DNA of 39,598 nt from a bacterium (GTDB taxonomy: Bacteria > Patescibacteriota > Minisyncoccia > UBA6257 > UBA9933). The position numbers and the translations under genes are program-made. Below, piece after piece: positions 8,801 through 14,987 of the stretch (positions are counted from its first letter, which is position 1; the number at the start of each line of letters is the position of its first letter). The notes under the pieces are model-generated. The model had not been told where the DNA came from and searched no databases. It saw only the letters and a list, made by a program, of their open reading frames with translations. The stretch lies in the NCBI GenBank assembly GCA_030693235.1, contig JAUYBE010000012.1, positions 1 through 39,598 of the forward strand, in the 5' to 3' direction.

Positions 8801-9618
8801 ATTTTCACATACTCAATATCATTCCCAACTGCCAATGCCACATTTCCTATTAAAGTCCATGGAGTTGTTGTCCACGCTAAAATATAGGTTTTGGGTTTTA
8901 GGTTTTGGGTTTTAGGTTCACTTGCCCCGTTAGAAGTAGGCTCTTTAGAGCCGTCGGTTCTAATGGGGTCAATTAATTCAAATTTAACCGTTGCCGAAAT
9001 ATCTTTTATGTCTTTGTATCCTTCGCTCACTTCCTGTTGTGAAAGCGTCGTTTCACACCGCGTGCAAATATGTATTGAACGGTAGCCTTCATAAATCAAT
9101 CCTTTATCCCATAATTGCTTAAATACCCACCACACAGATTCCATAAAAGAAACATCCATGGTCTTGTAGCTGTTCTCCATATCCGCCCAACGGCCAAGGC
9201 GCGCGATAACTTTTTTCCATTCGTCCACATAACTCAAAACTTTTGAACGGCAGAATTCATTGAATTTCCCGATGCCCATTTCTTCAATTTCTTTTTTCCG
9301 CTTTATGCCCAATTCCTTTTCCGCTATGTTTTCTATCGGCAAGCCGTGGCAATCCCAGCCCCATTTGCGCTCCACTCGATAACCCTTCATAGTCCAATAT
9401 CTTGGCACCGCGTCTTTGATGACGCTGGCGACAATATGGCCGTAATGCGGAGTGCCGGTGGCGAACGGCGGGCCGTCGTAGAAAATATAGCTTTTAGCTT
9501 TTAGCTTAGAGCTTTTAGGTTTTTGAACCGATTTCTCAAAAATTTTATTTTTCTTCCAAAACTCTAAAATTTCTTCTTCAAATTCTGAAAGTTTGAGATT
9601 TTTAAAATCGCCAAACAT
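5836..9618 (-). CDS. ileS: Isoleucyl-tRNA synthetase with internal histidine phosphatase domain
   Basis: HIGH-type motif PPFATGTPHYGHIVASVIKDAVPRYW; WGWDCHGLPIE; AWTTTPWTLIGNVALAVG editing core; DVLDTWFDSGSMPYAQ; KMSKS-type KKMAKRLKNYPDP; internal YFVMRHGEAEQN...SDLLRAKETSEMI...ISHEAPIL. Confidence 0.97.
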   Translation of the reverse strand: MFGDFKNLKLSEFEEEILEFWKKNKIFEKSVQKPKSSKLKAKSYIFYDGPPFATGTPHYGHIVASVIKDAVPRYWTMKGYRVERKWGWDCHGLPIENIAEKELGIKRKKEIEEMGIGKFNEFCRSKVLSYVDEWKKVIARLGRWADMENSYKTMDVSFMESVWWVFKQLWDKGLIYEGYRSIHICTRCETTLSQQEVSEGYKDIKDISATVKFELIDPIRTDGSKEPTSNGASEPKTQNLKPKTYILAWTTTPWTLIGNVALAVGNDIEYVKIREVGVAVISSDHAYPSPDNGVYIVAKDIFVKEEQKLVPGGNLSRRYIFYGKIYEILDDLKGSDLIGKKYKPLFEFYNSQEFENKENGWKIYGADFVTTDEGTGIVHIAPAFGEDDLNLGIKEKLPFIQHVGMDGIIKPEAKDFFGMSVKPMDDHQKTDVEIIKYLAKNNLLFAKEKYEHSYPHCWRCETPLINYATSSWFVNVLKIKDKALELAKEINWSPAHIKEGRFGKWLEGARDWSISRQRYWASAMPIWKCQDAEARGINAEQRGKNGCGAIKVIGSLEELKENIKKSGNRYFVMRHGEAEQNVKGILNSKLETNHYCLTEKGKKQVLAAAEILRQEKINLIFSSDLLRAKETSEMIADSLEISRDKIIFDKRIREVNFGIFDGKKSEEYRAYFSSHKERFEKIPPDGENFSQLKNRVSEFLYDIDKKYSNKNILIISHEAPILCMVAGAIGADIDKTLEITENKKEQFIKTGEFQKLDFSPLPHNDNYEIDLHRPYIDEIKFKCSCGGEMRRISDVLDTWFDSGSMPYAQVHYPFENKEKFEANFPAQFIAEGVDQTRSWFYYLHSIATAIKDSRAFDNVIVNGTVLAEDGKKMAKRLKNYPDPMEVINKYGADALRYYLLTSPVVAAENLNFSEKGVDEAHKKVIMRLWNVYKFYELYTSNIRVNPLLKNFNPRKSASILDKWILARLNILTSEITGAMDKYELNAASRPIGDFVEDLSNWYVRRSRERFTARGLTQTKRGLTQKELEQDKQAAILTTRFVLIEFSKIIAPFMPFMAETIYQQLKAKSSKLKAVYSVHLEEWPKFDKRLTTNDKRLLSQMKEVRKICSLGLEARQKAGIKVRQPLSKLKIKNKKLKINEDLLDLIKDELNIKEIIFDKNISSEIELDTTITAELKAEGQLRELIRMIQDLRKEAGYTPKDKINLWLEASKEIKNIINKHLKDFQEKIGAKTIEFRRNKDFDAESETNIDGKKIWLGIKKM
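6333..6363. repeat. Heptanucleotide array in ileS
   Basis: GTCGTTT GTCGTTT GTCGTAA GTCGTTT GTC. Confidence 0.95.
9489..9523. repeat. Heptanucleotide array in ileS
   Basis: AGCTTTT AGCTTTT AGCTTAG AGCTTTT AGGTTTT. Confidence 0.95.
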
Positions 9619-9679
9619 ATTGTTAAATATATAAGAATTTTAAGCTTTACTCAAGATAACTAGCGCTTATACTTAAATT

Positions 9680-10135
9680 ATGCCCATAATCACCACCAAC
9701 AAACGCGCCTATTTTGACTATGAAATTCTGGAAACCTACGAAGCGGGAATTGAGCTGAAAGGTTTTGAAGTGAAAGCCGTTAAAACCGGTCGGATAAATC
9801 TGGCCGGGGCTTTTGCGATAATCAAAAATAATCAGATTTGGCTTTTAAATGCCGATATTCCCGCTTACCAGCCGAAAAACGCGCCGGAAGATTATGATTC
9901 AAAAAGAACGCGGCGGCTGCTTCTTAAAAAATCGGAAATTAAAAATCTAATCGGCCGAATTCAGGAAAAAGGCTTGACTTTGGCGCCTTTGAAAGTTTAT
10001 ACTAAGGGCGAGAATGGAAAGATAAAAATAGAGATTGGTTTGGTCAAGAGCAGAAAAAAATCGGACAAGAGAGAATTGATTAAAAAAAGAGACGCAAAAC
10101 GGGAATGCAAGGCTTCGATGGCAGCACTTTTATAA
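9680..10135 (+). CDS. smpB: SsrA-binding protein SmpB
   Basis: NKRAYFDYEILETYEAGIELKGFEVKAVKTGRINLAGAFA, LYTKG-type core (VYTKGENGKIKIEIGLVKSRKKSDKRELIKKRDAKRE). Confidence 0.97.
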   Translation: MPIITTNKRAYFDYEILETYEAGIELKGFEVKAVKTGRINLAGAFAIIKNNQIWLLNADIPAYQPKNAPEDYDSKRTRRLLLKKSEIKNLIGRIQEKGLTLAPLKVYTKGENGKIKIEIGLVKSRKKSDKRELIKKRDAKRECKASMAALL

Positions 10136-10459
10136 AATCGCAAGCCGAGGATAATTCGTCACCTCGTCAATCATCGGATTAAAACATATCTGCCAAAAAC
10201 AGATTAGCCAATCACTTGGCTCCCGCTTTCGCTTTCGCTTAAGCGGCATCGCTTAATTGAAGCCTGATAAATCAAAGCGGTGTTATATTTTCAGGATATA
10301 TTTCAATGTCCGCCGAAACATTGAAATGAAAATTTTCGGCAAAGGATTATAAAGTTTTTCGCCTAATTCATACTTCATAATTCATAATTCCAATTAGGAC
10401 AAGCTTGTAGAAGTTTTATAAAATAGTTGCCAGATGGGGCTTCAATGCCCCCATTTCCA
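10101..10459 (+). ncRNA. ssrA: Transfer-messenger RNA (tmRNA)
   Basis: 5' GGGAATG pairs with 3' CATTTCC (7 bp, one G-U); GGCTTCGATGG ~ GGNTTCGACGG; GCAAGCCGAGG...CCTCGT matches the PK1 signature; H2 strands GGCA/TGCC, TTTTATAAAA/TTTTATAAAA, CAAGC/GCTTG pair; 3' AAGCTTGTAGA; T-arm GGGGCTTCAATGCCCC; tag ORF GCC AAA AAC AGA TTA GCC AAT CAC TTG GCT CCC GCT TTC GCT TTC GCT TAA = AKNRLANHLAPAFAFA. CCA not encoded. Confidence 0.88.
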
Positions 10460-10468
10460 CACATAAAT

Positions 10469-10975
10469 ATTATTCAACAATACAAAATAAACAATCAAAT
10501 AAAATCGCCAGAGCTGCGGATAATAGACGAAACCGGAAATAATCTTGGAGTTATGCCTCTTGAGGCGGCGTTAAAATTATCAATTGAGAAAGGGCTGGAT
10601 TTAATCGAAATCGCGGCAGCCGCCAAACCGCCGGTGGCAAAAATTATCAGCTATGATAAATTCCGATATCAAAAAGAAAAAGAGCTGCGGAAGCAAAAGG
10701 CTGTTCAAAAAACCGGTGAATTCAAACAAATCCGCATTAGCGTCCGAGCCGCCAAAAACGACCTAGAAATCAAAGTTAAAAAAATCGAAGAGTTTTTGAA
10801 TGATGGACATAAGATTGAAATTGTTTTAGCTTTAAGAGGCCGCGAAAAATATCTGAAAGATTGGGCGCGCCAAAAAATGGATGAATTTTTGAAAATGATC
10901 GGCGCTGAATATAAAATAATCATAGAACCGAAATTCGGCGGCAAGGGATTGATAACGCAAATAACAAAGAAATAA
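10469..10975 (+). CDS. infC: Translation initiation factor IF-3 (start uncertain; probably a non-AUG ATT/ATA near 10463-10472)
   Basis: INNQIKSPELRIIDETGNNLGVMPLEAALKLSIEKGLDLIEIAAAAKPPVAKIISYDKFRYQKEKE...; the track start at 10427 and the ATG at 10445 lie within the tmRNA. Confidence 0.9.
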   Translation: MIQQYKINNQIKSPELRIIDETGNNLGVMPLEAALKLSIEKGLDLIEIAAAAKPPVAKIISYDKFRYQKEKELRKQKAVQKTGEFKQIRISVRAAKNDLEIKVKKIEEFLNDGHKIEIVLALRGREKYLKDWARQKMDEFLKMIGAEYKIIIEPKFGGKGLITQITKK

Positions 10976-10979
10976 TATT

Positions 10980-11147
10980 ATGAAAAAAAGCATTTCAAGT
11001 AGAATAAAAATCACCAAAACGGGGAAAATTTTAAGAAGGCCGATGGGTCTGGGACATTGTCGCGCCAAAAAAAGGACCACCCAAATGAAAAGAAAAAAGG
11101 GTTTGCGCGGAATCAAAACCGGTAAAAATATTAATTTAAACTTTTAA
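10980..11147 (+). CDS. rpmI: 50S ribosomal protein L35
   Basis: Below the length cut-off of the track. Reads MKKSISSRIKITKTGKILRRPMGLGHCRAKKRTTQMKRKKGLRGIKTGKNINLNF (55 aa) between infC and rplT. Confidence 0.93.
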   Translation: MKKSISSRIKITKTGKILRRPMGLGHCRAKKRTTQMKRKKGLRGIKTGKNINLNF

Positions 11148-11149
11148 AA

Positions 11150-11494
11150 ATGACCAGAGTAAAACGAGGAAAAACAGCTAATAAAAAAAGAGCGAAAATC
11201 CTAAAATATACCAAAGGTTTTAAGTGGGGGAGGAAGTCCAAAGAAAGAGCGGCAAAAGAAGCTCTTCTTCACGCCTGGACGCACGCTTTCCAGGGGCGAA
11301 AAGAAAAAAAGCGAGATTATCGCCGGCTTTGGCAAACGCAAATCAATGCCGGAGCGCGCGCCGCTGGTTTAACCTATAGCAAATTAATTGCGGAATTAAA
11401 AAAACAGAATATTTTGCTTGATAGAAAAATTTTGGCTGATTTGGCTAAAAACGAGCCCGCGGTTTTTGAAAAAATAATCGCGAAAATAAAATAA
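11150..11494 (+). CDS. rplT: 50S ribosomal protein L20
   Basis: MTRVKRGKTANKKRAKILKYTKGFKWGRKSKERAAKEALLHAWTHAFQGRKEKKRDYRRLWQTQINAGARAAGLTYSKLI. Confidence 0.97.
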   Translation: MTRVKRGKTANKKRAKILKYTKGFKWGRKSKERAAKEALLHAWTHAFQGRKEKKRDYRRLWQTQINAGARAAGLTYSKLIAELKKQNILLDRKILADLAKNEPAVFEKIIAKIK

Positions 11495-11525
11495 AAAAAA
11501 GAGCGGATAGCCGGCTCTTTTTTTT
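11492..11525. terminator. Bidirectional intrinsic terminator between rplT and the NUDIX gene
   Basis: AAAAAAAAGAGC CGG..CCG GCTCTTTTTTTT: GC hairpin flanked by A and T tracts, between convergent genes. Confidence 0.85.
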
Positions 11526-11958
11526 ATTTCCGTAAAGCCTCGTGAGCCTGTCTTAAAACTCTTTGACTGTCTTTGTGTTTGGATAAAATTTTCAACGCTT
11601 CGCGGAAAGTAAACCAACCGTAACCGCTATGCTCTTTTGAAAGGCGGATATCCGCCCTTCTTGTTTCCGCCAGATAAAAAATTACGATTTTAAAAACCCT
11701 TTGCGGCTTCTCTTCCGTTTTCCGCCAAAAATTAAATTTTTCGTAAGCTTTAAAAAATTGGTCGAATTTCAAATCGCTTCTGTTTAATCCGGTTTCTTCT
11801 TTTATTTCCCTCGACGCCGTCTGAAAACTTTTTTCCTCCGACTCTATCTTGCCTTTGGGGAAATTCCAATAACTCCCCCGATGATATAAAATCAAAAACT
11901 TCGGCCCTTCTTCGGTTTTTCGATAAATAATTATTCCGGCTGAAATTTCTTTTATCAT
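11524..11958 (-). CDS. NUDIX hydrolase (Ap4A-hydrolase-like)
   Basis: SAGIIIYRKTEEGPKFLILYHRGSYWNFPKGKIESEEKSFQTASREIKEETGL: Nudix box GX5EX7REUXEEXGU. Confidence 0.92.
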   Translation of the reverse strand: MIKEISAGIIIYRKTEEGPKFLILYHRGSYWNFPKGKIESEEKSFQTASREIKEETGLNRSDLKFDQFFKAYEKFNFWRKTEEKPQRVFKIVIFYLAETRRADIRLSKEHSGYGWFTFREALKILSKHKDSQRVLRQAHEALRK

Positions 11959-11962
11959 TTTT

Positions 11963-13699
11963 TTATTTTAACATTTTTAGCGCTTTCTCGGCAGACCAAC
12001 AATTGACGATGTCAATTTTCTCCGCCCGGCCGCGCCGGGCTTGGCTAACGCCGTATTCCATAAAACGCAAATGGTCTTTATGGTGGGCGTCGGTGTTAAT
12101 AATCATTTTCACGCCCGCTTCTTTGGCGCGGCGGATATTTTGACCGTTCAAATCAAGCCTGTACGGGTTAGCGTTAATTTCTAAAATCGCGCCGGTTTCT
12201 TTAGCCGCTTTCAAAATTTCATCGAAATCTATCTCATATTCGTCCCGCTGTTTTAAAATCCGGCCGGTCGGGTGGGAAATAATATCAACATTCGGATTTT
12301 TCATCGCCTTGATAATTCTCTCGGTCATTTTTTCTTTCGACATTTTCATTTGAGAATGAACGCCGGCAATGACAAAATCAAGTTTTGCCAATGCCTCATC
12401 TTTAATATCAATGGAACCGTCGGCTAAAATATTGGCTTCGCAACCGTGCAAAATCCGCAGTTTTGAATTTTGAGTTTTGAGTTTTGAGTTGATTTTGTCA
12501 ATTTCTTTTCGTTGTTGGACTAATTGTTTTTCGTCCAAACCGTGTTCGATTCTTAAAAATTTCGTATGATCGGAAACGCCGATATATTCGTAGCCCATTT
12601 TAACCGCCTCTTCAACCATCTCTTTGATTGATTCTGTTCCGCCATCCCAATTGGAATGATAATGAAGATCTCCTTTAATGTCTTGGAGTTCAACGAGTTT
12701 CGGCAATTTTTTCCTTAAGGCGAGCTCTATTTCGCCGGTATTTTCACGCATCTCCGGCGGTATCCATTCGAGCCCCAGTTTTTCGTAAATTTCTTTTTCA
12801 GACTCGCCGGCAATCATTTTTGAACCCTTGAAAAGCCCATATTCTGAAAGTTTGTATCCCTTATTAATGGCAATTTTCCGCAAAACAATATTATGTTCTT
12901 TTGAACCGGTGAAATATTGAAGCGCCGCGCCATAGCTTTTTCTCGGCACCACTCTTATATCCATATCAAAACCGTCTTTCAATCTGACCGAAGCTTTTGT
13001 CGCGCCTTTGCCCCAAATTTTTACAACCCCGGGCAAAGAAACAAAAAAATCCATTATCTTCCCCGGCTTATTGGAAGCCACTAAAAAATCAACATCGCCG
13101 ATTGTTTCTTTTTTCCTTCGAACCGAACCGCAGGCCTCAACCCTTTCTGTTTCTTTCAAGTTTTTTAAGGCCGCTTCAATTTCTTTGACTTTGGGCAAAA
13201 TCTCGCCCAATAAAAATCTCCCCCTGCTTCTTTTCAAGAAAGCGATTCCCTCCAGAATATTTTTTTCGGTTTTTTCGCCGAATCCGAACAAAGGCGCGAT
13301 TTTACGCGCTTGAGCCGCTTTTTCCAAATCCTTTAAATTTTTAATGCCCAATACTTTATATAAAATACTGATCTTTTTCGTACCCAACCCCTCAACCCCG
13401 ATTAATTCTCCCAAATCAACCGGTGTTTTCTTTTTGAGCGCCGTGAGTTCTTTGATTTTTCCGGTTTTCAAATATTCCTCAATTTTAAAAGCGATGCCCT
13501 TGCCGACGCCGGGTATTTCCATCAGCGCTTTTAACCCGCCTTTTTTATAAATATTTCCCGCATCCTCGTTCAAAGATTCCAAATTAACCGCCGCTTTTTT
13601 AAGAGCGATGGACTTAAAAGGAACCGAAGCCGCAGCTTCTTCCATATCCAAATAATTGGCGATTTCGTAAAATATCTTGGCGAGTTCTTGATTGGTCAT
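11963..13699 (-). CDS. polX: Family X DNA polymerase with PHP domain (PolX)
   Basis: HhH repeats ALMEIPGVGKGIAFKIEEYL, nucleotidyltransferase core ACGSVRRKKETIGDVDFLV, PHP domain GDLHYHSNWDGGTESIKEMVEEA and ISHPTGR, NTDAHH. Confidence 0.96.
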   Translation of the reverse strand: MTNQELAKIFYEIANYLDMEEAAASVPFKSIALKKAAVNLESLNEDAGNIYKKGGLKALMEIPGVGKGIAFKIEEYLKTGKIKELTALKKKTPVDLGELIGVEGLGTKKISILYKVLGIKNLKDLEKAAQARKIAPLFGFGEKTEKNILEGIAFLKRSRGRFLLGEILPKVKEIEAALKNLKETERVEACGSVRRKKETIGDVDFLVASNKPGKIMDFFVSLPGVVKIWGKGATKASVRLKDGFDMDIRVVPRKSYGAALQYFTGSKEHNIVLRKIAINKGYKLSEYGLFKGSKMIAGESEKEIYEKLGLEWIPPEMRENTGEIELALRKKLPKLVELQDIKGDLHYHSNWDGGTESIKEMVEEAVKMGYEYIGVSDHTKFLRIEHGLDEKQLVQQRKEIDKINSKLKTQNSKLRILHGCEANILADGSIDIKDEALAKLDFVIAGVHSQMKMSKEKMTERIIKAMKNPNVDIISHPTGRILKQRDEYEIDFDEILKAAKETGAILEINANPYRLDLNGQNIRRAKEAGVKMIINTDAHHKDHLRFMEYGVSQARRGRAEKIDIVNCWSAEKALKMLK

Positions 13700-13789
13700 A
13701 ATTTTAGAAATTTCTTTATCTGCTTTTATTATAAAATAAAACGCCTTATCGCGTTAGAGCGGCAAAGAAAAATAAAAATTACGGGACAA

Positions 13790-13915
13790 TTAATCGCTCT
13801 GTTTTCGTTCAATAAGTGGTATGTCTAAAACAACGAAAATTCTTTTTCTCTCCTTGTCGGGGAATTTTTTAAGATTCTTAAAAGCTTGTTTAGCTAATCT
13901 ATAATCCCAAAGCAT
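13790..13915 (-). pseudogene. Truncated RelE-like toxin remnant (41 aa)
   Basis: Not in track. MLWDYRLAKQAFKNLKKFPDKERKRIFVVLDIPLIERKQSD: RelE/ParE-like N-terminal half, 7 nt after the antitoxin ORF. Confidence 0.5.
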
Positions 13916-13922
13916 TTTTTAC

Positions 13923-14120
13923 TTACCGAGAAGTTAAAAACTTTTCTTCAGAAATTTCCCTCAATCCCTTTTCAACGGCCTTTTTAGTATGTGTGGATAT
14001 GGATTCGGCGCTTGCCCAAAAACGAAAAAGTTGCTCATACTCCTTGCGAGGTAAAATAACCAAGTCGTCATTTTTTATTAAGTTTTTGGGGATAGTAATC
14101 GTAGCCATATTATTTACCAT
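13923..14120 (-). CDS. Antitoxin-like protein (AbrB/Phd-like)
   Basis: MATITIPKNLIKNDDLVILPRKEYEQL... short protein with typical antitoxin N-terminus, followed by the RelE-like remnant. True start may be the internal MATITIP. Confidence 0.6.
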   Translation of the reverse strand: MVNNMATITIPKNLIKNDDLVILPRKEYEQLFRFWASAESISTHTKKAVEKGLREISEEKFLTSR

Positions 14121-14187
14121 CCTACCGCAACCAAAAATAAAGAGTCAAATACGATTATCGAGGTTCAACCTCAATAATCTTGTTCTG

Positions 14188-14219
14188 ATCGCTCTGTCCA
14201 GTTAACTGGACAGAGCGAT
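14188..14219. repeat. 32-bp perfect palindrome
   Basis: ATCGCTCTGTCCAGTTAACTGGACAGAGCGAT. Confidence 0.9.
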
Positions 14220-14235
14220 GAAATTAAAATTCAGA

Positions 14236-14253
14236 ACTATCACGCGTGATAGT
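14236..14253. repeat. 18-bp perfect palindrome, second copy of the one at 3411-3428
   Basis: ACTATCACGCGTGATAGT. Confidence 0.9.
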
Positions 14254-14351
14254 GTTGGAAAATTGTATTGAAAATAAAATCTAACGTCCTGCACTGCCCC
14301 GCTTCCTTAATTTTTGCCCGCTCATCAAAACGATGAGAGGTTGCGGAAATT

Positions 14352-14984
14352 CTATGTAAAATTTATGTTCTTCTCTTTAAAAAACTTAAGTGGAATTGGA
14401 TTATCAATAATAAAGCTATTGCTGAAACCTAGTCCAAAATCTTTTGTGTCTTTAATTTGCGGTAAATTCAATAACTTCCGCGTCTCAAATATAAAAATGT
14501 CTAAAAATGCTCTTTCCTCTGGCATAAAAAGCATAACTTCTCCGGGTCTGTGCCTAGATTCTGGATATCGAGAAAATTCGTTGAAGGGGTCAAATTTATA
14601 AACAACGAATTTTATATGATTAGAATTTAAAACTTCTTTTTCTGCGTCGGTTGAAATTTTTATACATTCATCGAGTAATCTACGAAGATCGTGATGGCCA
14701 AATTTTTTAAAATCTATTGAGCCTTTCTTAAAAATAAGAAATGCTTTTAAATAAAGTTCGATTGCTTGTTGAAAAAGAAATAGGAAAAATTGAACACCCA
14801 TACGGCATAATATCCTGCCAGCAAAATATAAATCAGTTCCTTTTTCTGTGTACTCTGCAAAACTAGCTTTTGATACCCTAAAATCTTTCTTGTATTTTTT
14901 GGGGTATTGGTTTAGATCAAAACCTTCTTCGCAAAAATTTTTAATCGCGTGATAATTATTTGACTCTAGGTCCTTAATATCCAT
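14352..14984 (-). CDS. HEPN domain-containing protein
   Basis: FFLFLFQQAIELYLKAFLIFKKGSIDFKKFGHHDLRRLLDECIKI: HEPN-like helix and HDL motif. Confidence 0.6.
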   Translation of the reverse strand: MDIKDLESNNYHAIKNFCEEGFDLNQYPKKYKKDFRVSKASFAEYTEKGTDLYFAGRILCRMGVQFFLFLFQQAIELYLKAFLIFKKGSIDFKKFGHHDLRRLLDECIKISTDAEKEVLNSNHIKFVVYKFDPFNEFSRYPESRHRPGEVMLFMPEERAFLDIFIFETRKLLNLPQIKDTKDFGLGFSNSFIIDNPIPLKFFKEKNINFT

Positions 14985-14987
14985 AAA

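Noticed and set aside
10427-10468. Track start of infC (MPDGASMPPFPH..)
   Set aside because: These codons are the T-arm and acceptor 3' strand of the tmRNA; the reading frame there is incidental.
14352-14984. HEPN protein as toxin of a HEPN-MNT pair with the nearby antitoxin
   Set aside because: No MNT-type nucleotidyltransferase adjacent; the antitoxin pairs better with the RelE-like remnant.
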